Source: Lepisosteus oculatus
Taxonomy: Eukaryota > Chordata > Actinopteri > Semionotiformes > Lepisosteidae
Length of the DNA: 64,000 bases
Assembly (NCBI RefSeq): GCF_040954835.1
Contig: NC_090723.1
Coordinates: 5,590,001 to 5,654,000 of the forward strand
Reading direction: 5' to 3'
The position numbers were made by a program, and so were the translations under genes. This document shows, in pieces, positions 23,501 to 34,937 of the stretch (position 1 is the stretch's first letter; each line of letters starts with the position of its first letter). The notes under the pieces were generated by a model. That model saw only the letters and a list, made by a program, of their open reading frames with translations, had not been told where the DNA came from and did no database searches.

Positions 23501-26500
23501 TGGACCACTCCTGGCTGTCTGCAGCCTCCTGTGCCTGGACAGGAACTACTGGAGTTTTATATGGGTGTGCGCAGTCAGTTGTGTTGTGCCAGGGCCAGTC
23601 TGCAAAACGGCTTTGCACAAGCTTTCCTTTTTAGTTGTTTTTTCCAGTTGCAGTAATTGGGTTTGGCTAAGTGAACCGTTAAATATTTAAGCTCATGTGT
23701 TGAGACCATCGCTGCCTTGGCTTAAGAACCTAAAATTCTCCAAAGTGTTGTTAAGCATACTGCCCCCCCTCCCAGGAAAAGGCCTGCAGCAGCAAAAGGG
23801 AGCTGGCTTCCAGAGAAAGTCTAAGAGAGCTGTGCCCTACGGGTGCTCAACGTCAGTTCAGAGCTGCATTGCTGGTCATTGTCCTGTGTGTGTGGGTGAG
23901 TCACGATAAGTGCTGGGCTTACAGAACTCATCTTTACCCCTGTGTTGCAGCTGCCCGAGCTTGCCAAGCCCACAGTGTGCATGCGGGACCGGCAGAGGGT
24001 GGAGGAGATCATCCAGCGCTTTCAGAGGGGAGGACACGGCAAAGTCCAGGTGTGTCTTGCAGGCGGGGGAGAGCTTTTGTAAGGACGCTGCAGCAGCAGC
24101 AGGTTTGCTCTGAATCGGTGTGCGCTTTACAAAGCCGAGACAACTTACAACTTTCAAACTTTTGGGCAAACTAGTGATGCACGGAAAACAAAACAGACTT
24201 AAGTGCTTGGTTCAGAATTCTGTGCTCTTGAAGCAAGAAAAGGAAATACTCAAATGTTAGCCATCGGAATGATCTGAGCTCCGGAGTGGGGAGGGGGCAT
24301 GCGTCCTCTCTGGATATGAGCTGGAGTTTCTGTTGAATACTAACGAATTCTGTAACAGCGCACAAGACACGGATCAGTAGCTGTGGTCCTAAAAAAAAGC
24401 ATCAATGTTGACAGCAGCTTGACAGCCTGCCTTGAAGTCTGTTTGAAATTATTTCCTGCAGAAAGGAGGTCGGCTGTGGGATGAGGGGGCTTCTGCAGGC
24501 TCCCCTCCATGTCAACATTGACGTTTTCAATCTAGAATTTGTTTTGCATAGCGTGTTTCACAAAAACCCTCCTTGTCCCTCGTGATGATGGCGTTCCCCT
24601 ACAGACATGTGCCTTATTAAGGAAGAGCAGTTTGACATGGGGCTGCAGTTGCAGGAGGGGGGCTGGGGGTTAGTCCCGGTTTCCCTCCCTCCCGAAACGG
24701 AAAAGCTGCAAGCCGTCGGCACAGCGGGCGTGTGCGTGGACAGGGCCTGAGCGTGCCGCTCTTCTCTTCCAGGTGATTTCCGACTTCGATATGACGCTCA
24801 CCAGGTTCGCCCACAACGGCAAACGGTGCCCAACGTGCCACAGTGAGTACAGACCACCTCCCAATCTGCGGTCTCTTTGTGTCGGATATATGTATAATGT
24901 TTCTTTATTAGCCCTATACAATTTCTTGCATTAGGAATTCGTCTTTTCGCATACCCCAGCTTTTCTCCATGGAGACACAGACACACAGACATTGGGAGAA
25001 GCTGGGGGTCAGAGCACAGGGTCAGCCATTGTACGGCGCCCCTGGAGCAGTTGGGGTTAAGGGCCTTGCTCAGGGGCCCAATGGAGTAGGATTCCTCTGC
25101 CGGCCGCGGGATTTGGACCGGCAACCTTCCAGTCACAGGCGCAGATCCTTAGCCACAGAGCCACCGCTCTGCCCTTATGCATGCACCATCTGGCACCCTG
25201 CCCTTTATTTAAAGGGATTATGCAATTCTTTGCACAAATGGTGGTGGTGGTGGGTTGAAACAGAATGAAATGCACGGCCGTGTTCCTGAAGATTTCTTGG
25301 GATAGTTCGGGGAAATGGCTGGACAAGAACCTCAAACCGATACATTTCTAGAAACCGAATAAGCAAGGACGCCCCGTCACTTGTAACCTGCATGTTCCTA
25401 TGAGACTAGGAAGACCCTTAGTCTTTGCCTGGGGCTTAAACTAACACAGCTGCATGTACTTACATTCATCACATTCCTGAACGCAGGTGTTTGATCTGTA
25501 GGTGGTGTGTGGGGTGCCTACAGATTTTAAGAAATATATATTTAAAGATTGAAGGTTCCCAGAGTTCCGTGTGCAGCGGGAAAAGTGAAGCGCGTGTTGG
25601 CAGTGGACTAAAATGTGTTGGAGGGGGGCGCTGTGAGAGTGTCTCGCGATTTCAAGGTCGACGGACAGTTGCACAAAACTCAAAAGCTTTCAAGCGGTAA
25701 TAGCGCTCGCCTGAGCACAGGATGAGTCGAGTCAAGTTTCTAGCTGGGACGGCTATGATTGGAAACCCCTGAGTGGTGTCGAACAATTGGGCAAGAGCTG
25801 CTGAGGGTGGGGGGCGGGGGGGGGGTATTAGTCAGTCAGGGAGCTCTTAGCTCTTGGTGACAGTGACCCCCTGTGGCCTCCCGGGGACTTGCGGGCTCGT
25901 GGTGCTGTCGGTAAAGGTCACGCCTCTCCTGCAGTTGGGGCTAAACCTCCTGCAGGGGGCGGGCAGTGGCAACTGCTGGGCAGGTCAGAGGAGGCTGCCC
26001 GTCCTTCCTCGTTCTCCCCCATGTGCGGTTGTGGGGTTTGTGAGCTGCGAGCCAAGATTGCAAGCAGACACACAGCTGGCAGTTGCCCTTGTCAGGTGGA
26101 AATAATGGTATGTAACAATACTGAATGTATGCAGTTCACCACCTATAGGGAAATGCTTAAGGACGATGGGGCTTAAGATGTATAAGCAAAGGAGAAGAAA
26201 CCGTTAACTGTCTCGGTTTCTGTGCTCTGCTGCAGACATCGTGGACAACAGCAAGCTGATCAGCGAAGACTGCAAGAAGCAGGTGAGCTGCAGCCGATGA
26301 AGGAGCTAGAGGAATCAGTTCAGTTTTTTTATAGCTGCTGTAAGGGAAAGATGGGCTTTCCAGTTTATACTGTAGCAAGACTGCGTTCATGCAGGGTGTC
26401 AGGACAGGCTTGGAAAGCTTATTTCCCCACTTGTTGCTGCAGCTGAAGGATCTTCTGAACACCTACTACCCCATTGAGATCGATCCCACGCGCAAAATTG

Positions 26501-29290
26501 AAGAGAAGTTCCCGTTAATGGTTGAATGGTGAGTCTGGGCAAACACCCATTGATCCTTTCACACAGTATATGTTGTGTTTGGTAACATGCCAGCTACCTG
26601 CTTGTGGTTTTTCCCAGTGATTGATTTTGAATTTTTGTTTCTTCAGATATGAATTTTTTCCCCCCATCTAAAACAGTCTTGCTTGTACAGTAAGACTATA
26701 TATAGTTAAAATAGGAGCATTTCACACTGTGTAATTAGTATTTAATGCTTTAAAAGAGAAGGGAATGCAGCGGAGGCTGAACACTGAGACTTGTTTTCTG
26801 TTGTGCAGGTGGACCAAAGCCCACAATCTCCTGACAGAGCAGAAGATTCACAAGGATCAGCTGGCCCAGGTGGTGAAGGAGTCTGATGTAATGCTTAGGT
26901 ACAGAACATGGTCTGTGTTTGGCTGGTAGATTGTATGGACAGATGAGTATGTGAAGTACAGAGAAATGAAAAGGGGTGGCGAGGGCTTTACGTATGAGGG
27001 GAGCATCCATCTTTTTTCATTAATGTGCTTTATAACTCGCTTATGGGAGCTGAGTTCCATTACCCTTGTTTTCTGTATCTGTGAATTAAGTTTGTCTTTA
27101 GCAGGATGTGACCGCCAAATGGCTCCTAAGTCATGGGAAATGCACGCGTATTGACACACTTCACAGCGACTGGTCTCTCGGTCCTCACAAGACCACTTTT
27201 GGAAGCTCCAGCTGCAGATTATAAAGCCCCTGAAGGGGTTCGCAAACTCTACCCAGATCTGGGTGCCCTGGGGCCTGCAGGCAAACTGACATGATTCCGT
27301 GACTGAGAACAGAAAGGACTTCATTATGCAATGGTTTTGTGGGTGGACGCAGAAAGAGCCTGGTCATGTTGCGAACGCTGAGTCACTGTAGAGTATTTGC
27401 AAGGATGACTCCCAGCTTTAACCTTCCTGATCTCTTTAGGTATTTTGGGGCGAATACAGTTCCTTAAACTTACAGAGTTTTTTTTTTTAATACAGAGATG
27501 GCTATAAGGTTTTCTTTGATCAGCTGCATGAGCACAACATCCCACTGCTCATCTTCTCGGCGGGGATCGGGGACGTGCTGGAGGAGATCATCAGGCAAGT
27601 GGGGGTCTTCCACCCCAACATCAAGGTCTTCTCCAACTACATGGACTTTGACGAGAACGTGAGTCTCTTTCAGCAGCCAGACTAAGACTCCTACACCCAC
27701 GTTTCCCTGAAACCTCAGGCCTCATTACAATCAAGCCGCTCCTTTGTTCACACAGCAGCTTGCCTTTGGTGTGCTTTGCTGAGTTAGACGCGTGGACAAG
27801 TTAGTGTCTCTTGGGAGCTTCTGCAAAAGTCCTCGCAGTGCAGGATAAGATTACGTCTTTTCTTTTCCTTTCGTCCAAGATAATTTTAATCACTTTGGCC
27901 TCCAATTCTGACAGACGTATCCTCCTGTGGAGTTGCAGTTAGCAAGGAATATGACCAGGCTTGAACCTGTGATCATAGGCGCTTCCCCAAGCACACAAAC
28001 TGAGCTCTTTTCCACTTGGAAGCTCCTGCAGTGCCTTTTCCTACGGGGGGGAATGCTCCAAGCTCGACATCGCCAGATTTCGAACTTGTAACTTGGCGCC
28101 TTTTCTCTTTTTGTCCAGGGGGTTTTGAAGGCTTTCAAAGGGGAGCTGATCCACACCTACAACAAGAGAGAAGGAGCCCTGCTGAACTCCGGCCACTTCG
28201 CGGAGCTGGGGGACAGGCGCAACATCATCCTGCTCGGGGATTCCATGGGGGACCTGACCATGGCGGACGGGGTGCAGAACATGGAAAACATCCTGAAGAT
28301 CGGCTACCTCAACGACAAGGTGAGCAGAGCCAGATGTGGGCTGGGGAAGTTCAAGTAGGGAGCTGCGTCAACATGCGTGGGCTGCAAGGGAATGGTTTAT
28401 TCCGCGCTGGAAGGGAAAAGAGACGCAGTGTTTCAGCTGTGGAGCCTTCTTTGGGTGCCATTCATCCTACCCTTCTTCACACCTGAAGAAAGCTCCACAG
28501 CTGAAAACTTGTTTCTTTTCTTCTGTTTTCAGCTTGAAATATACCTTTACTTGTGCCTCAGAGGCAGATGCAGGCTAGGACAGGTGTAATCCTGCCTTTC
28601 CACTTCTATCTGAGCCAGCCCAGCCCGTCGAGCTGTAGGCTCTTATGTAAGCCAGCACCAGCTGCTAGGGGCTCGGGTAACGTTGCGAGGAAAAGTGGAT
28701 TGAAATCGTTGGGGTGCCCTCGGAGACTTGAGAGGCGCTTGTGAGCTCTCGGAGAGGCGCAGCGGCTTCTCCAGTCACCGCCAGCTTTCCTGAAGGTCAT
28801 GCAAGGAGCCGGGGGTGAGAGAGCGACGAGGCACTGGGCTTGTCGGAGGAGTTCGGTGTGTGAGCTGTGATCAGGTGATCGCCGCAGTGAGCTGCGCTGA
28901 TGAGCAGTTCCGGATTGGCAGGGTATCAAAGCAGATATTGCTGTGAATGTGAACTCTCAGACACGCACACTCATCGAGCTGCACACTCTTGCAGTGACTG
29001 GCGCTCCTGCTCGGCCTCGGCAGCAGCTTGCACAGGGGAGTAGTGGCCAGGGACTCGGGACTCCTGGCTTTAATTCCCTTCAGTGGGGACACTGCTGCAG
29101 CTGCGCCTCAGGGCTGCGTACTGCACCCAGATTGTTCCACCTGAGCAAACCCAACTTCTTCCGCCCCCCCCCCCTTCAGGTGGACGAGAGGAAGGAGCAG
29201 TACCTGAACTCCTACGACATCGTGCTGGAGAAGGACGAGACGATGGACGTGGTGAATGCCATCCTGCAGCTCATCGTCAAGGCCAATTAA
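20527..29290 (+). CDS. NT5C3B: Cytosolic 5'-nucleotidase IIIB (7-methylguanosine nucleotidase), nine exons
   Basis: HAD-fold phosphatase that hydrolyses 7-methyl-GMP and pyrimidine monophosphates, possibly in mRNA cap turnover. Exons are 20527-20529 (the ATG alone), 23951-24049, 24773-24842, 26236-26282, 26443-26528, 26809-26898, 27496-27658, 28119-28319 and 29180-29290; 870 bp, 289 aa (human 300). HAD motif I is DFDMTLTRF (nucleophile Asp38, acid Asp40). The FSAGIGD loop is in exon 7, and [12 protein letters not shown] (Asp227, Asp231) gives the Mg-binding motif. The product clearly resembles NT5C3B/NT5C3A; synteny with KLHL10 and FKBP10 favours NT5C3B. The first exon is inferred from ATG|GTAAGT with a good context (ACAAAATGG), joining in phase to [13 protein letters not shown], which resembles the MPEFQKSSVRIKN start of NT5C3A. 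If wrong, Met11 in exon 2 could serve. The other eight exons are secure. Confidence 0.93.
20530..23950 (+). other. NT5C3B: NT5C3B intron 1
   Basis: A 3.4-kb intron if the ATG-only exon is right; otherwise 5' flank. It is AT-rich and holds a degraded 5S-SINE piece at 23060-23225. No other coding or repeat signal was recognised. Confidence 0.55.
23060..23225 (-). repeat. Degraded 5S-derived SINE fragment
   Basis: The end CTCATCCCAGTACTGACCAG followed by GCCCACCCTTGCTTAACTTC (plus strand) is the reverse complement of the 5S box C to box A region. The part before it loosely follows the SINE body (CCACACTGGGGCGTTGG). Confidence 0.55.
24893..25174. repeat. SINE-like fish repeat in NT5C3B intron 3
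   Basis: Shares long runs with 60777-61027: CATTAGGAATTCGTCTTTTC, GGCGCCCCTGGAGCAGTTGG, GTTAAGGGCCTTGCTCAGGG and ACCGGCAACCTTCCAGTCAC. It ends with CCTTAGCCACAGAGCCACC, typical of this family. Confidence 0.7.
28358..28576. repeat. Fold-back repeat, copy 2 (NT5C3B intron 8)
   Basis: Starts GGGAGCTGCGTCAACATGCG and continues with TTTATTCCGCGCTGG. The palindromic centre has CAGCTGTGGAGCCTTCTTTG against ACCTGAAGAAAGCTCCACAG. It is more diverged than copies 3 and 4. Confidence 0.65.
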
Positions 29291-32200
29291 CTGAGGGGGA
29301 AAAGGCACCGGGCCAGTGGAGGGGGGGTAGGAGGGAGTGGCGCTTGGAGATAGGTGATAGGCCAGGCAGGTCTGACCCTCCTACTTCCTCTCCTCGCTGG
29401 GGAGGACATTTCAGTTAGTTTGTAATGGGTTTATAAGGGGCATGGTGACAGGATCCTTTTTTGAGAACCAGTGCTTCAAAACCCTTGTTTTAATTTCCAC
29501 GTTCTTAAGGAGAAAATGCCGTTGTGGTGTATCCCCCATCACACCCCGGTGCCTGAGATTTACAAGTTCATTTTTAATTTTTTTTAAAGGATCAAGCCAG
29601 TTGTTCTCTTAACCTCCACTGTTCACGAGTGTTTTGTTCGTCCCGTTTACAGACGGCAAAGGTAATGGGGAACTCCTTCCTGAGTCACGTTTTTTTTTTC
29701 CTGAGTTTTTCCGTTTTGTTGTGGAGGTTCACTCTAGCGGTTAATCTGGTGTCGTCAAAGCTCAGTGGGTGTCCCTTCGCTTAATCTGTTTGGAGGATGG
29801 CATCTTTGTCACGCACGGGCGCTAAATCAGTGATCTGCAGTTCTCCTCCTGGAGGGCCGGTGTACCAGGCCTCTTCCAACGGCCAACACCCGAAGACATG
29901 GAGAGAAGTTGCTAGTACTCCCATAATGAGTAAGATCTGAGCTATAAAGAAAATGTATACTGTAGAAACACTGGCCCTCTCCTCCCTGTGCTAAACCTGT
30001 ATGGAAAGGGGGCTCGCCTCAGACGGTCTCCTAGTGGCTTCATGGCGTGTTTGTTTTGTGCAGATGGAACTGGAGTCTTTTGTGCTGCCCTGCCACGTGT
30101 TCAGTTTGCATAAAAGATCTGCATGTAAGGCGTAAACCCGAAGCTTTTTTTATTCGGTTTTTAAAATCTTCATTGTTTTAATGTAGGGCTTATGTCCCTT
30201 CAATCTGCTGTGGGAATGATTTTTTTATTATTTTTTTTGCCTACCAAGAGTCTATTTAAAAAACAAGATCATGTAGCTTTTGAGAACCAATAGAAGACTG
30301 TGGGTTAGGTTCCCAGGGCTGGGCCTGGAAAACGGATGAAGCATAATTGCCATCATGGGTCAGGTTGGGAGCCCACAGGGACAGAGAGAGAGTTTGCGTG
30401 ACGTCAGCAGGACCAGCTCGCCCTCCCACAGATTGGCAGCTGTAGTATCACCGGTAACTGACACAAGGTGGCGCTGTGCTCACTTTGTTCACTTCCATCC
30501 TTTCTGGTTATAGTGTGCCTGTGGTCCTTGTGCATGCGCAGCTGCTTCTTCTGGGTAAAACGGACTCAGAGTTTTTACTTTTTGAAAAGCTAAGCAGAGT
30601 ATGCTTGTCTTAAAGACAACTTTCTGTGCCTTTTTAGTTTACAAAAAAAACTTTCCGTTTAGAGAACGGTTCTCGATATCCCTGTATTAATTTTTAAATC
30701 CGCTGGAAATCCAGAGGTGTTTATTAGGGTGTTGCAGTGCTCCCCATCCTGATCCTGTTGGCTTCCGCACCTGCTGGCTTTTGTTCCGGACGAGCTCTCG
30801 GTTAACGTAACCAACTACTTTTGAGTCGAAAAAATGTTTATATCCTAATCAACCAACTTGTTAGTTCCTTCAAGGCTTCAGTTAGATAATTAAGCTCGAC
30901 TAGAACGCAAACCAGCAGGTGTGTGGTCCTTCAGGACCAGGATTGGAGATCCCTGTGTTAGAGGGTATTTTATTAATTTTAATGTTAACAGCAGCTTATA
31001 GTACACTCCCTGCTGTCCGATGCATGATATATGTGCAGCAGATTATAGATAGCAGAGGTGGACAACCTTGGTCCTTAACTGCCATGTTTCTGCTTTTTTC
31101 ATTCCATCTTGGACCTTAATGACTTAATCAAACCAGTGGACTGGATAAGAAGGCAGCTGTTTTCAAGGTGTTCATCAGGTGCTAATTAAAAAAAGTGCCA
31201 CTTTTAGCACTGGAGTGTCCAGTCCTGGACCTGGGGAGACCTAGTCTGGTAGGTTTTATGAGTTAAGTCCATTTCTACAGATTGGGAACATGTGGAAATT
31301 ATTGTTCAGTTAAGCAGGTTTTGTATTCAGTCAGGGCTGAGGTGCACTAAGCCTTTGGTTCTAAAGGATTTCTAATTTTAATAAATCACCTGCTTAACTG
31401 ATCAGAGCTACATTGTCTTGCCCCTTTAGAAATTGGTTATTTAAAGCCGATCTATCCAGGACCAAAACCTGACAGTCCTGCTCTAACCCAGAGCTCATGG
31501 ACCCAGGTTATCTACCTCTTCTACGGTGTCATGGCGTTAACATAGCTGGACTCGAGGGAGTGCTGTTCCAATAGCAGAGCTGGTCTTTTTCTGTGGTGTG
31601 ATGACAAGGGAAAATGCCATGGCGTTAAAACAGTTGCAGCTGTTTTTCTAGTTTTGCACCTCTGGGAGGTGTGTGTTGGGGATGGGTGTAAGTCACTTAA
31701 CAAGAAGTTGTTAGGAAAAAAAACATTCTCTGTGATCACTGAAAATTTTAAATTTTAAACAATCTGGCAATTATGAAGGTGTTGGGGTTTTTTTTTACAA
31801 AAGAAGCATTTTGAAGATTATAATTTAAGTTGTATTCTTGCTGTTGGGACACTTGGCTTAAAGACTTTTAATTTTTGGTAAACAGTCTTTTGTATGGTTC
31901 TTCAGTACTAGTTTACCCACAATGGTCTTTTTGTTTCCATTGTTCAGAACTTGGTGCAATACTAGCCAAAGCTGCATTTGTGCCGTAGTGTCCCCGAGGG
32001 AACGAACATAAAAATGACTACTGTACTTGTCACTTAACAGTGGATCACTTAACGAACCCCCCACAGTGGATCAGTTTATGTAATAGAACGGTTATTGTTC
32101 ATTGCGATTTAGATGTGATTGTTGATCAGAGAGACGCTTTGGGTCCAGGAGTGGTCACTCCAGTTATGGTTATTGCTGCAGTGTTTGTGCATCACTTGAC

Positions 32201-33825
32201 TGTAACATCTGTAAATTGCATGAGAAAACATTCTCGCCTTATTTAACATTAAACTTCGTTTTTGAATTCCCCCATGTTGTGAACTGGAGTGCTGTGTTAC
32301 CAGAGGTTGCGAGTTCATTTCAAGATGAGGCCAACAAGGTCTGAGGATCACACTGGAGATGTCTGCTGGTCAGTTTAATTCTGGTGTTCATCAAACTTAT
32401 AATAGGTGCATAAGAAGACAAATATCTTGAAAAGACTCTTAATGAACTTCCGCACAGTGTGTTTTACAAGTCTGTCTTATTTTAAAAAACATTTTCAGTT
32501 TTAAAAGTAATGAGCTTTAAATGCTAAAACTGTGCGCTTTGCAGAACCAGTGATTATGAAGATGTTTCCCCCTGACACAAGGCTAGCTTCACACATCCAT
32601 TCTGAAAGCACTTTCACTGCTGGGGAAGCTGGCAGCACCTGTCACTGAATACTCAGTGTCTGAGCGATCTTTAATAGGGCTCTTACTGATGAAGGTTTTG
32701 GATACTCTACTGACAATGTAAGAGGTTTCAGGTGAGAAGAAAGCATCTTGCTCATTTGGTAACTAATACCTTATTAATTATTAATTTATTATAGTCAAGT
32801 GACTACTTTATCACAAGGAATCTTCTTCAACAGCAACCCCCAACCTGCTGTGTATTTAAACCTGTGTCTCTTGAGGTTGGTTTTGTCAAGACCTCTGGCG
32901 ATCTTAAATGCTTCTGTCAAGAACCCCCTCCCACCATCATCCCCTGTGCTCATACACACGGGCCAATCGCCACCACCCCACGCTTGAACCGGTACGATGC
33001 AGAGACACCCCAGAGGAAGGAAACACGGGTCAGGAAGCTGGTAGCTATTATCCAAACAGCCGCTGTTTATTTGGTGATTTGTAGTACATGGCGCGAGCAC
33101 GCAAAGTACACCTCCCACCGGCTTCACCACTCGGCTTATGGCTTCAAAGAGAGCGAGATCCAGCCACAGTGCCTTCAGCAGCATGGGCAGGTGAACAGCC
33201 ACCGCCTCCTCTCTGAAAACAGCCCCTGGCAGATACCTTGGCTGTCAAAGCTAAAGCATAGGCTGCCACTGCCTGATCCCAGGCTGCAGATTGCGGATTT
33301 GTATACAGGCTGTAATCGAAAGAATGTGCTTCCACATCTGTCACAGCTGGACTAGCCTACAGTGTAAAAGGCACAGTTGGCATGGAGCTGGGCTGCTGAT
33401 AAAGGCACTGTCGCGGTGTCCTCACAAGTGCAACCACACCTTTTCAACACAACATCATGCTCTGGACCACAGTCAGTGAGCACCTTTGGCCTGACTTTGT
33501 AATTCACACATTTGCATTGAGAGAGAAAAATAAACTCTTATTTTCACAGAGTAAAAAAAAAAAGCATTGAAGCAGCTGCCTTTAAGCCCTTTTAAGTTAA
33601 CTACCTGAAAGACTGCGCACCTTCATTGATATTTTAGCCAGGGGGAAAACGTAAACGCAGTATAGTGGTGTAATGTATAAATATATTCTGAATATGGCCA
33701 TCCTGCCTTTGAATGGCAGTTCCTGGCAGGGTGATTGCTTTAAAATAACCAGCAATTTCCTAAAGGTTTCTAAGAAAATGGATGCAAATCTGTTTATCAT
33801 ATGCTTTTTCCTTGAATTTGAAGGT
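29291..33825. other. Intergenic between NT5C3B and FKBP10 tails
   Basis: The start must be NT5C3B 3' UTR. No AATAAA appears until 31380-31385, so the UTR end is open. At 30700-30960 and 31060-31500 there are degraded 'gtcctggatcctgga' style fish repeats (words such as CAGTCCTGGACCTGGGG). The stretch 32800-33370 is less AT-rich than its surroundings and has open frames on both strands, but I recognise no protein in it. Confidence 0.5.
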
Positions 33826-33885
33826 ATTCCATGAGTTTTGTTTCTTATTTATTTGGAGAAATTCCATGAGTTTTGTTTCTTATTT
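33826..33885 (+). repeat. Two-copy tandem repeat, period 35
   Basis: A 25-bp unit beginning ATTCCATGAGTTTTGTTTCT occurs at 33826-33850 and identically at 33861-33885. A candidate FKBP10 polyadenylation signal falls between the copies. Confidence 0.9.
33848..33853 (-). terminator. FKBP10: Candidate polyadenylation signal for FKBP10
   Basis: TTTATT here is AATAAA on the FKBP10 strand. It is the nearest one after the stop codon that I could find, giving a 3' UTR of about 1.1 kb. Confidence 0.45.
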
Positions 33886-34937
33886 TCTGCATCGATTTAC
33901 ACTATCAAACTACACCATTTCCTCTAGATTTTAGAAAAGTGTCAGATATTACCTGCTAGGACTTAGGAATTTGGATCAATTAGTAACTATGTAACTGAGC
34001 AAGAAACCAGAAGAGCACTCTCACAAACATTCACTTATATATCAGGGCATCATGGTTTCAGATCACAGACCATGTTCATAAGGGGAAACTAGATGCCCAA
34101 CTGCTATAAACCGAAGAGACCTTTCACAAATGCTTTTTTCACAAAGCTTTCCATCAATGATCTGCAAAGTTACATGGCAGTATTTAGACTTTATAATGCC
34201 TAAATACCAAACAGTTAAAGCTCAATAGTGAAAACGCAGGTTAGACTTCAGCATGTAGACATTTCACATACCAGCTGCTTCAAGTGCAAGACAAAGGATG
34301 AAAGGTATTTAAACCATTAGAGCCTGCAGGATTGCATTACAAACCAATTGGGAGTTCCGCATCTCCTCTGAAATGCACATAACTTCCACTTCTGCTACTC
34401 CAGTTAGTCTTCGGATCTTTCTCAGGAATTAAAATGTAATGTGACACTACTCGATTGTCCCTGAAGACTCCTGTAAGCCACAATACTCTGTAAAATCTGT
34501 GGCTGCTTGTCTCTTCTAAAAGAAAATAAATAGTAATGTGTAATAAAGTTAAAAATGTATAGCTTCACTTCTCAGATGAAAATACGAGTGGAAACATTTG
34601 TAGTGTGTGAGTTCATTCCACTGGCTGTAAGGCACTGGTGGCGACAGGAGTCTTAATTTCCTGAGCCCTTCTGGGGAAAATCTTGGGCTCAATGCGTGCA
34701 ATACGGTAATCACCAAACCCTCTGGTTGCCTGGGCATCCAAATAATGATTTCTTTTAAAAAATAGCTTGAGCCAAGTTTTGGGGGGGAGTCGACTGAATG
34801 AACTGCAGCTGTGGCAGCATCATGCTGGCTGGTCACAGTCTGCGTTTCTGGGTACTGAATGGGCAGGTTCTGGGGAGCACCTCCCTGTGTGTGTGTGAGA
34901 GTGTGTGAGTGTGCGCACGCCCCCCCCCCCCGGCCAA

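Noticed and set aside
32800-33370. Possible extra gene between NT5C3B and FKBP10
   Set aside because: Open frames of 130-160 codons on both strands lack recognisable motifs, splice context and conservation that I can judge; more likely UTR or repeat-derived sequence.
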